Of a stretch of DNA of 6,895 bases, positions 1-5,244 are shown in pieces. The notes below the pieces were generated by a model. That model worked only from the letters and a program-made list of their open reading frames with translations. It had not been told where the DNA came from and made no database searches. Each line of letters starts with the position of its first letter. The first letter of the stretch is position 1. Origin of the DNA: an uncultured Clostridia bacterium (GTDB lineage: Bacteria > Bacillota > Clostridia > Christensenellales > QALW01); NCBI GenBank assembly GCA_900550765.1, contig URTC01000089.1:1-6895 (forward strand). The letters run 5' to 3'. Made by a program: the position numbers and the translations under genes.

Positions 1-246
1 GGAAATCCGCCCTTTTTGGCCATAGCAGAAAACGGGACCTAAACAGACATCCAACAATCCCGCGATTGCCGGTCGGAGTCTCGCTCGGACGGCCGTTTCG
101 TCGTACCAGTTCTCGGTTTCGACGATTTTGGGACAAGAAGGAACATGGACATGACATGTGATGATGATGGAAGTGTCTTTCACTTCGGTGATTTTGCCGG
201 GTGATTTCAGGCGCCGGATACTTTTTTCCGCATCGGATCGAAAGTG
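1..246 (-). other. Stop-free, codon-like stretch running off the left edge; possible 3' part or remnant of an unrecognised gene
   Basis: Read on the minus strand from 246 down to 1 there are 82 codons without a stop; a TAA at 249-247 precedes them in frame. No ATG lies in this frame, and the one in-frame GTG (183-181) has no Shine-Dalgarno site. Codons show a fairly strong purine-first bias, especially between about 190 and 60, with runs such as Ile-Ile-Ile and a Glu-Asn-Trp-Tyr-Asp segment, which is why I do not dismiss it. The opposite strand is also open from 43 to 201, so the openness is weak evidence. The base texture (many CG-rich steps) differs from the AT-rich DNA to the right. I do not recognise the product. 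It could be the end of a gene whose start has decayed, or non-coding DNA. Confidence 0.22.
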
Positions 247-490
247 TTAGCTCATCCTGTGAAAGTGCATAGAGACTGTCTTGCTGAAAAGCATGCATAA
301 AGAAATCCATCCTTTCTTTTTATAAAAACCGGCTGACGGCACCGGGCAATAGAATAAAAAAGAATAGTTTTTATGTTAAAAGAATCCTTTCCTCCTGTGC
401 GGATACAGCATATCGGGAAAACTTCTTTATCAGGAGGCATAACGATGTGCTGCGCATTTACGGCGGGATGAGAAATCACGCAAAAACACG
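247..490. other. AT-rich intergenic spacer with no confident gene
   Basis: This stretch lies between the left-edge open stretch and the tRNA terminator. A 75-codon minus-strand frame (479-252) has no ribosome binding site, begins beside the tRNA terminator and resembles no family I know. The only organised signals are a perfect AGGAGG site at 432-437 seven bases before an eight-codon ORF (445-471, + strand), and a complementary CCTCCTG at 391-397. I see no clear promoter or T-tailed hairpin here. Confidence 0.5.
391..437. repeat. Inverted repeat CCTCCTG / CAGGAGG that would pair with a Shine-Dalgarno site
   Basis: CCTCCTG at 391-397 is the exact reverse complement of CAGGAGG at 431-437, with 33 bases between. 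The right arm contains AGGAGG, correctly spaced (7 bases) ahead of an ATG at 445 that opens an eight-codon frame ending in TGA at 469-471 (peptide MCCAFTAG). If transcribed rightward, the left arm could mask the ribosome binding site. Transcription is not shown: I see no convincing promoter, and seven base pairs over a 33-base loop could be chance. Confidence 0.35.
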
Positions 491-491
491 G

Positions 492-526
492 AAAAAATAA
501 ACCGGAGTAAAGATATTACCCCGGTT
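492..526 (-). terminator. Rho-independent terminator of the tRNA-Ala unit
   Basis: On the minus strand the sequence forms a stem of about 12 pairs (arms at 527-516 and 510-499, one G-U pair) around a five-base TATCT loop, then an A and six T (497-492). The first stem base is the last base of the tRNA's CCA end, so the terminator begins immediately at the mature 3' end. The single mismatch seen on the plus strand (A against C) becomes a G-U pair in minus-strand RNA, which supports the leftward direction. Confidence 0.9.
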
Positions 527-602
527 TGGTGGAGATAGGCGGACTCGAACCGCTGGCCTGTTACATGCGAAGCAACCGCTCTACCAACTGAGCTATATCC
601 CC
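527..602 (-). tRNA. tRNA-Ala, anticodon CGC, with encoded CCA
   Basis: The minus strand folds into a complete 76-base cloverleaf. The 7-bp acceptor stem GGGGATA/TATCTCC contains the G3-U70 pair that identifies alanine tRNAs. The D stem is GCTC/GAGC, with GG in the D loop. The anticodon stem is GTTGC/GTAAC around loop TTCGCAT, placing CGC at positions 34-36 to read GCG codons. The T loop is TTCGAGT. The CCA end is encoded (529-527). The outermost T-stem pair is A49 against C65, a mismatch where alanine tRNAs usually have A-U; all other stems are intact, so the gene is probably functional. It stands alone with its own promoter and terminator. Confidence 0.96.
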
Positions 603-608
603 AAAGCA

Positions 609-623
609 ATGCTATTATAGCAT
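609..623. repeat. Perfect 15-bp palindrome overlapping the tRNA -10 box
   Basis: ATGCTAT (609-615) and ATAGCAT (617-623) are exact inverted arms around a single T at 616, and the centre is the TATAAT box of the tRNA promoter. This could be a protein-binding site controlling the tRNA or a coincidence helped by the self-complementary nature of TATA-rich DNA. Confidence 0.45.
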
Positions 624-641
624 AAAAATAAAAAAAAGCAA
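614..641 (-). promoter_or_regulatory. Probable sigma-A-type promoter of tRNA-Ala
   Basis: Reading leftward, a perfect -10 TATAAT occupies 619-614, with the first base of the tRNA 11 bases downstream of it. A weak -35 (TTGCTT, 641-636) lies 16 bases upstream, within A/T tracts (T-rich on the tRNA strand) that could act as an UP element. Strong -10 and position relative to the tRNA make this convincing; the -35 assignment is less certain. Confidence 0.75.
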
Positions 642-816
642 CTAAAAAATAAAAAAATTATGGGGGATTTTATCAGCAGGAAAGAGCAGGAATGAGGGAA
701 ATAAAGCATGGAGCCGTTATGGTTAAACATAGCATAAAGGAAAAGAAAGAACTGTTTTGTATTTTTTGGCAAAAGTCAGTTTTTTGACGATTTATGTATA
801 CGAAAATACAAGCTTA
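642..816. other. Divergent intergenic region between tRNA-Ala and the deacetylase gene
   Basis: The left part is A-rich on the plus strand. A ten-base near-tandem repeat lies at 675-694 (AGCAGGAAAG then AGCAGGAATG). A nine-codon frame starts at 708 but looks incidental. A CATAGCATA at 728-736 matches the Bacillus sigma-K -10 pattern CATANNNTA but lacks a matching -35 and lies about 130 bases from the gene. I find no riboswitch or terminator fold. Confidence 0.4.
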
Positions 817-825
817 TGTTATAAT
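817..825 (+). promoter_or_regulatory. Extended -10 promoter for the deacetylase gene
   Basis: TGTTATAAT is a perfect extended -10 (TGn plus TATAAT) 42 bases before the ATG at 868. The base run 17 bases upstream (TATACG, 797-802) is a poor -35, which an extended -10 can tolerate. A GTATA at 796-800 and TATAATA at 820-826 also resemble forespore sigma-F/sigma-G elements, but their 19-base spacing is longer than the roughly 17 expected for sigma-G. Vegetative or sporulation control therefore cannot be decided from the sequence. Confidence 0.6.
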
Positions 826-867
826 AAATAAAAATATATTGTCTTAACAAGGGAGTAGGGGCTGCTT

Positions 868-2055
868 ATGAAACTATTTATGAAAATATTGAGTTTGCTG
901 TCCGCGTGTCTGCTTTTGGCGTGCGGCTGTGCTGAGAATCCGCAGAAAGCTGCTGCTACGATCTATTGTATTAATGAACAAAAAGACGGATTGACGCAAA
1001 AACAGATTGAGGTTGGCGAGCTTTCGGCGCAGGGATTGATCGATGCGCTTTCGTCTGCAGGGGTTCTTTCTTCGTCAATAACGGTGCATAATTTTCAAAA
1101 ATCTGTTTCTACTGGGGCGGAAAGTACAATTCGGCTGGATTTAAGCATTGAGTTCAGCCAGTATATAGCCGACAAAAGTGCGACGGAGGAAGACTTGATT
1201 ATGGGCTGTGTTGCCAATACTTTTTTGAGCAATTACGGCGCAGACAGGATCTTTATTACGGTCGAGGATCAGATTATTAAAACGGATCATTTTGAATATA
1301 CCCAAGAGCTTTCGTTTTATGAATTTTCCGGCGGAAAATTGATAACGCCTCAGCCGGGGACAGAAGGCCCTGTGATGCCTACCCCAAGCAGTACACCTGC
1401 CCCTACACCATCACGGGATCCGGGGAAAAAACAGGTGGCGTTTACTTTTGATGATGGACCGCATGCAGAATATACAGTAAAAATTGTGGATAAGCTTAAG
1501 GAATATGGCGCTTCTGCTACGTTTTTTATTGTAGGCAACCGTGTAAATTCCGATTCTACCCGCAATGCACTCCGCTATGCTGCAGAAAACGGATGTGAGA
1601 TAGGAATTCACGGTTATACGCACAAAGTTTATTATAATAAATGTACCGATGAGGAATATCAGATGGAGTTGGAGGAAACTGCAAAGGTGATTGAGGAATG
1701 CATTGGCAAACGGCCTACCTTGATGCGGCCCATCGGTGGTAATATTACGAAAGAACGGATCGATAGCTGCCCCTATTCGGTAATTTTTTGGAATGTGGAT
1801 TCTGAGGATTGGAAAAATAAACAGCGGGGAAGCGAGGAGGAGGCTGCGCAGAATATACAAACGATTGTGCAGAATGTGATGAGTACTGTGGGAGATGGCA
1901 AAATTATTTTAATGCATGAAATCTACCGTAATTCGTATGAGGCTTTCTGCATCATTCTTGATGAACTGTATCAGCAGGGATATGAAGTAGTTTCAGTTAC
2001 CGAACTCATTGGTGCCGATACAATAAAGCCCGGTCAAAAATACAGCTGCCGGTAA
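868..2055 (+). CDS. Lipoprotein with GerMN-like domain and NodB polysaccharide deacetylase domain
   Basis: The 395-residue product is predicted to be a membrane-anchored enzyme acting outside the membrane, removing acetyl groups from N-acetyl sugars of peptidoglycan or a related polysaccharide. Residues 1-18 form a lipoprotein signal with lipobox LLAC, so Cys19 would be lipidated. Residues about 45-150 resemble the GerMN domain of GerM (LDLSIEF near 90-96, a VANTF segment near 115-119, then a strand-rich end). A Pro/Thr-rich linker follows (about 160-185). The NodB domain keeps every motif: TFDDGP (Asp195 base, Asp196 metal), HGYTH (His248 and His252), RPIGG (287-291, slightly unlike the usual RPPYG), DSEDW (311-315) and LMH (His350). 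The start is ATG 868 with a G-rich ribosome site at 857-861; ATG 880 is possible but would shorten the signal. The gene is more A/T-rich in third positions than the glg genes. Catalytic assignment is firm; the GerMN call and substrate are inference. Confidence 0.9.
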   Translation: MKLFMKILSLLSACLLLACGCAENPQKAAATIYCINEQKDGLTQKQIEVGELSAQGLIDALSSAGVLSSSITVHNFQKSVSTGAESTIRLDLSIEFSQYIADKSATEEDLIMGCVANTFLSNYGADRIFITVEDQIIKTDHFEYTQELSFYEFSGGKLITPQPGTEGPVMPTPSSTPAPTPSRDPGKKQVAFTFDDGPHAEYTVKIVDKLKEYGASATFFIVGNRVNSDSTRNALRYAAENGCEIGIHGYTHKVYYNKCTDEEYQMELEETAKVIEECIGKRPTLMRPIGGNITKERIDSCPYSVIFWNVDSEDWKNKQRGSEEEAAQNIQTIVQNVMSTVGDGKIILMHEIYRNSYEAFCIILDELYQQGYEVVSVTELIGADTIKPGQKYSCR

Positions 2056-2149
2056 AATTTTTAGGAAAGATACCGGTCAGGCAGTATTGTGCAGGGCCCC
2101 TTCTGCAAGGAATGGGGAACATTTGCAGTGAAATTATTGCTTATTTTTT

Positions 2150-2179
2150 CTTGCCAGGAATATCCTGGCAAGTTTTTTT
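2150..2179 (+). terminator. Rho-independent terminator after the deacetylase gene
   Basis: A perfect ten-pair stem (2150-2159 with 2163-2172, CTTGCCAGGA and its complement) encloses an ATA loop and is followed by seven T (2173-2179). It begins 94 bases after the deacetylase stop. There is no T-run on the minus-strand side, so it acts rightward only. Confidence 0.92.
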
Positions 2180-2348
2180 GTATTGCAATGCGGCAGGAAG
2201 CTCTTAATCTGGATTGCTTAGAATACGGCAGAACAGACATTTGCAAGGCGGGGATTTCCGAAAAAATTTTGTTGTATTTGTTCCGCCGGCTGCATACACT
2301 AACGACAGCTTGCTGCTGTTCCGTATATCCGATAGGAGAAATATTTTT
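2180..2348. other. Intergenic stretch between two terminators; no gene seen
   Basis: Together with 2056-2149 and the two terminators this makes a 369-base gap between convergent genes. A 118-codon plus-strand frame (2089-2445) crosses both terminator hairpins, lacks a ribosome binding site and has a Cys/Phe-rich, unprotein-like composition, so I do not call it. Small inverted repeats occur (ACAGC/GCTGT around 2304-2318) without a T tail. Confidence 0.5.
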
Positions 2349-2403
2349 TAAAAAAGAAATAGCAGCCTTCCTAAACTACAAGGAAGTCTGCTATCTTTTT
2401 TTT
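2349..2403. terminator. Bidirectional rho-independent terminator between convergent genes
   Basis: Arms at 2359-2372 and 2381-2394 form a 14-position stem with one internal mismatch (2366 with 2387) around an eight-base loop. Eight T follow on the plus strand (2396-2403). On the minus strand TTC and then a run of T follow (2358-2349 read leftward). It lies 30 bases past the spoIIQ-like stop, so its main job is probably ending that transcript, with a second stop for rightward read-through. Confidence 0.85.
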
Positions 2404-2424
2404 CGGACGTTTTTCTGCCTTTTG

Positions 2425-3153
2425 TTATTTGATCAGGTCGCTTAAATAGGTTTGCGGATTGACAATTGCTCCGTCACTGTATACTTCAAAATGCAGATGC
2501 GGTCCGTCATCTACTTCGGCTGCTGCCGAAGTGCCTACTGCGCCGATCACTTGGCCCCGCAGCACGGTTGCGCCTTCGGCAATGCCGTTGGCCAAACTGT
2601 CCAGGGAAGCATAGACCGTTTGATAACCGTCGTCATGGTCAATGGTTATGGTTAGACCCATCAGATCATCTTCCTCAACCTTGGTTACTTTTCCGTCAAG
2701 TGCGGCAAATACTTCAGCTCCCTGTTCCGCGGCAATATCCAGTGCGGTATGCGTGGCCCAGTGCTTCAGCGTGCTGGAATATACCAGCATGTCCGCGGCG
2801 TAGCCTTTTAGCACGTTGCCTGAGGATACGGGAAGCAGCATTTTTTGTGCTACACTTACATTGTTTGAGGTTTGCGTATCTGTTTTGTCGTTGCCGGTCT
2901 CAGTATTATTTTTATCGGCGCTGTTGTCGTCCGGCACTACCTGTACGTCGGTTCCGGTCTGTGCCGAGTCAGTGGGCGTAGGAGCAACCACTACGGGTAT
3001 TTCCTCCTGGGGCTGCTTGTTTGTCAGCGATACCGCCGCAGTAACAGCAATTACTGCTACACAGCATACTGCTGCGGCCGCGCATATTCTTTTTATTGTG
3101 GTCTTTTTTAAGTCAGCCTTGCCCGATTTGTCTTTGATCGATCCAAGATTCAT
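2425..3153 (-). CDS. spoIIQ: SpoIIQ-type membrane-anchored LytM/M23 domain protein
   Basis: The 242-residue product has a short basic N-terminus, one membrane segment (about 22-43), an Asp/Asn/Thr-rich spacer (about 45-103) and a C-terminal LytM/M23 domain (about 107-236), so it should be a single-pass protein facing the intermembrane or outer side. In sporulating bacteria SpoIIQ is made in the forespore and binds mother-cell SpoIIIAH to hold the engulfment channel. The segment at 123-140, LVYS..L..W.TH..LDI, is the feature I associate with clostridial SpoIIQ. Zinc ligands are present: His135 and Asp139 (HTALD) and His221 of HLH (219-221), unlike B. subtilis SpoIIQ, whose site is degenerate. 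GGAGGTG at 3167-3161 lies seven bases before the ATG. A sigma-F-like promoter supports the call. The alternative is a general M23 endopeptidase of cell-wall maintenance. Confidence 0.8.
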   Translation of the reverse strand: MNLGSIKDKSGKADLKKTTIKRICAAAAVCCVAVIAVTAAVSLTNKQPQEEIPVVVAPTPTDSAQTGTDVQVVPDDNSADKNNTETGNDKTDTQTSNNVSVAQKMLLPVSSGNVLKGYAADMLVYSSTLKHWATHTALDIAAEQGAEVFAALDGKVTKVEEDDLMGLTITIDHDDGYQTVYASLDSLANGIAEGATVLRGQVIGAVGTSAAAEVDDGPHLHFEVYSDGAIVNPQTYLSDLIK

Positions 3154-3174
3154 TATTTAACACCTCCGTTGATT

Positions 3175-3202
3175 ATTTTTGCCCCATGCAGGTAAAATAT
3201 AC
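3175..3202 (-). promoter_or_regulatory. Sigma-F-like forespore promoter of the spoIIQ-like gene
   Basis: Reading leftward, GTATA (3202-3198), 14 bases, then GGCAAAAAT (3183-3175) fit the Bacillus sigma-F patterns GYATA and GGNNANAMT at every specified position. Transcription would start near 3168, giving a leader of only about 15 bases with the ribosome site at its very 5' end, which is tight. B. subtilis spoIIQ is a sigma-F gene, which agrees with the product call. Confidence 0.65.
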
Positions 3203-3207
3203 AAAAA

Positions 3208-3236
3208 AATATTAAATAATGGTGAATAAATGTCAA
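3208..3236 (-). promoter_or_regulatory. Possible sigma-A-type promoter upstream of the spoIIQ-like gene
   Basis: A perfect TTGACA (3236-3231, minus strand) is followed after 17 bases by AATATT (3213-3208), four of six matches to TATAAT. It would start transcription about 35 bases upstream of the sigma-F-like start. The poor -10 in AT-rich DNA makes it uncertain. Confidence 0.35.
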
Positions 3237-3255
3237 AGAAATTATTTTGCCGATA

Positions 3256-3284
3256 TAGACAGGCAAATTTGGTTTTGCTACAAT
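3256..3284 (+). promoter_or_regulatory. Sigma-A-type promoter of the glgBCD operon
   Basis: TAGACA (3256-3261, five of six to TTGACA), a 17-base spacer and TACAAT (3279-3284, five of six) preceded by TG at 3276-3277 make a strong extended -10 promoter. Transcription would start near 3291, about 32 bases before the glgB ATG. It points away from the spoIIQ promoters. The TACAAT core would also suit a sigma-E -10, but no sigma-E -35 stands at the right distance. Confidence 0.75.
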
Positions 3285-3322
3285 AGGAATAAAGTAAATA
3301 ACAAGTAGGAGGCTGCCGGCAA

Positions 3323-5221
3323 ATGGGAAAAGAAAATTTTACAAAAAGCAAAATGATCAGTGATTTTGATTTGTATCTTGCCTGCGAGGGGACCCATCGG
3401 AATTTAGATGAGGTTTTAGGCGCACGGCCTGTGTTCAACAGTACCGGATTGATTGACGGATACTATTTTTCCGTATGGGCGCCTCATGCCAAAGGCGTGA
3501 GTGTGGCAGGAGATTTCAATGCCTGGCAGGCAGGCGCCGCTCCGATGACGCGTATTCCCGATACTGACTTTTGGGAAACTTATGTGGAGGGGGTGCAGAC
3601 GGGGGCTTTATATAAATATTGCATCTTGACGCAGGATGACCGCATATTATATAAGGCCGATCCGATGGCCAGATACAGTGAGCTGCGGCCTATGACCGCC
3701 TCGCGCACCTATACCGATTCTTACCGTTGGCATGATCTTCAGTGGCGAATCCGCCACAGCGCCCCGCCGGAAAGAAACGAGCCGATGGCTGTTTATGAGC
3801 TGCATATGGGTTCCTGGATGCGCGGCCATGACAATGCGATGCTCTCTTATCGGGAGGTGGCCGACGCGCTTGTACAGTACATAAAAGAAAATCATTATAC
3901 GCATGTGGAACTGATGCCCATTGCCGAGCACCCTTTTGACGGTTCCTGGGGCTATCAGGTTACCGGATATTACGCGCCTACCTCGCGCTACGGCACTCCG
4001 GAGGATTTTAAATATTTTGTAGATACCATGCACGGCAGTGGGATCGGTGTGATCCTTGACTGGGTACCGGGTCATTTTCCAAAGGATGAACATGGCCTGC
4101 GGTGTTTTGACGGCCTGCCTTTGTATGAAAGCACTTCCGGTATGGACCAGGCTCAGTGGGGAACCCTGCAGTTTGATTTTTCTTCCCCTATGGTGCGGCA
4201 GTTCCTAACGGCAAACGCATTATTCTGGCTGAAAGAGTATCATATCGACGGTCTGCGTGTCGATGCGGTGAGCAGTATGCTGTATTTGGATTACGGCAGG
4301 CAAGAAGGACAGTGGCAGCCGAATTGTTACGGCGGCCGCGAAAATCTGGCGGCAGTGGAATTTATCAAAACGCTCAATTCGGTAGTGGCGGAGGAATTTC
4401 CCGGAGTGATGATGATCGCTGAGGAATCGGGGGATTTCCCCAAGGTTACGCATCCGGTGGCTGAGGGCGGCTTGGGCTTTACTTATAAATGGAATATGGG
4501 GTGGATGAACGATACGCTTGCTTATATGCAGACCGATCCTGTATACCGCAGCGGTATGCATAATAACATGACCTTTTCCATGATGTATGCTTATAACGAG
4601 CATTATATCCTGCCGATTTCCCACGATGAATGTGTGCACGGAAAGAAGAGCCTGCTGGATAAAATGTACGGAGAATATTATCAAAAGTTTGCTTCCGAAA
4701 AAGCCTATTTAGGGTATATGTTTGCACATCCGGGTAAAAAGCTGCTTTTTATGGGCTGTGAGATTGGGCAGTTTGTGGAGTGGCGGTATTATGAGCAGAT
4801 TGAGTGGAAGCTTTTGCAGTATGAAACACATCGCGGTCTATATTTGTTTGTAAAGACACTGCTTAGACTTTACCGCGAGCATCCCGCCCTTTGGGCACAG
4901 GACGATACTTGGGAGGGCTTTGAGTGGATCAACGCAGAGGATGCGGCACAGAGTGTACTTTCTATGGCTCGTTTCGGCGGAGGGGAAACGATGATAGCAG
5001 TTATCAATATGACGCCTGTGGAACGGTTTGACTATTGGCTGAAGGCGCCTGTGGCGGGAAGGTATACCTTATTGCTTAACAGCGATGAAAAACTCTACGG
5101 CGGTGAGGAAACGGCGGTTCTTAAAGAGCTGGTTACCGATGAGGATTCTTTGGAATTCCCGCACCGTCTCCGAGTGACGCTTCCGCCGATGTCCGTGCTG
5201 TTTTACAGGCTTGACGATTAA
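3323..5221 (+). CDS. glgB: 1,4-alpha-glucan branching enzyme (GH13)
   Basis: GlgB cuts alpha-1,4-glucan chains and reattaches the piece by an alpha-1,6 bond, making the branches of glycogen in the cytoplasm. The 632-residue product is typical of shorter GlgB forms. A CBM48 domain lies at about 45-130 ([20 protein letters not shown]). The GH13 barrel carries all four conserved regions: DWVPGHF from 246, GLRVDAV with nucleophile Asp314, MIAEES with acid/base Glu367, and ISHDE with Asp435. The family signatures ELHMGSW (159-165), [15 protein letters not shown] (198-212) and [11 protein letters not shown] (438-448) are also present, and the C-terminal beta domain is complete, ending in [16 protein letters not shown] at 3307-3312 lies ten bases before the ATG, slightly long. 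It is the first gene of the operon; glgC follows after 23 bases. Confidence 0.98.
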   Translation: MGKENFTKSKMISDFDLYLACEGTHRNLDEVLGARPVFNSTGLIDGYYFSVWAPHAKGVSVAGDFNAWQAGAAPMTRIPDTDFWETYVEGVQTGALYKYCILTQDDRILYKADPMARYSELRPMTASRTYTDSYRWHDLQWRIRHSAPPERNEPMAVYELHMGSWMRGHDNAMLSYREVADALVQYIKENHYTHVELMPIAEHPFDGSWGYQVTGYYAPTSRYGTPEDFKYFVDTMHGSGIGVILDWVPGHFPKDEHGLRCFDGLPLYESTSGMDQAQWGTLQFDFSSPMVRQFLTANALFWLKEYHIDGLRVDAVSSMLYLDYGRQEGQWQPNCYGGRENLAAVEFIKTLNSVVAEEFPGVMMIAEESGDFPKVTHPVAEGGLGFTYKWNMGWMNDTLAYMQTDPVYRSGMHNNMTFSMMYAYNEHYILPISHDECVHGKKSLLDKMYGEYYQKFASEKAYLGYMFAHPGKKLLFMGCEIGQFVEWRYYEQIEWKLLQYETHRGLYLFVKTLLRLYREHPALWAQDDTWEGFEWINAEDAAQSVLSMARFGGGETMIAVINMTPVERFDYWLKAPVAGRYTLLLNSDEKLYGGEETAVLKELVTDEDSLEFPHRLRVTLPPMSVLFYRLDD

Positions 5222-5231
5222 ATTTTTGCTT

Positions 5232-5236
5232 GGAGG
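5232..5236 (+). promoter_or_regulatory. Ribosome binding site that fixes the glgC start
   Basis: GGAGG, eight bases before ATG 5245, shows that translation starts there. A TTG at 5230 in the same frame would add five residues but overlaps this site and has no site of its own, so it is not the start. Confidence 0.85.
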
Positions 5237-5244
5237 ATTTCCCC

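Noticed and set aside
252..479. 75-codon minus-strand open frame in the left spacer
   Set aside because: No Shine-Dalgarno site, it starts right after the tRNA terminator with no promoter seen, and the product resembles nothing known.
675..694. Ten-base near-tandem repeat AGCAGGAAAG / AGCAGGAATG as a possible repeat array
   Set aside because: Only two imperfect copies; no spacing pattern, and no further copies seen nearby, so neither CRISPR nor iteron-like.
728..736. CATAGCATA matching the sigma-K -10 pattern
   Set aside because: No AC-type -35 at the right distance and about 130 bases from the gene; a match this short is expected by chance in AT-rich DNA.
708..737. Nine-codon frame with a weak GAGGGA upstream, possible leader peptide before the deacetylase gene
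   Set aside because: No promoter, attenuator hairpin or T tail follows, and the deacetylase gene has its own promoter downstream.
2089..2445. 118-codon plus-strand open frame between the deacetylase and spoIIQ-like genes
   Set aside because: It spans two clear terminator hairpins, overlaps the 3' end of the spoIIQ-like gene, has no ribosome binding site and an unlikely amino-acid composition.
2466..3160. Several plus-strand open frames opposite the spoIIQ-like gene
   Set aside because: They are antisense shadows of a gene with clear domain motifs and lack ribosome binding sites.
3157..3438. 93-codon minus-strand frame overlapping the divergent promoter region and the glgB start
   Set aside because: It covers both promoters and the glgB N-terminus, with no ribosome site or recognisable domain.
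5230..5244. TTG start giving GlgC five extra residues
   Set aside because: The TTG overlaps the GGAGG site that serves ATG 5245 and has no ribosome site of its own; GlgC proteins begin near the ATG.
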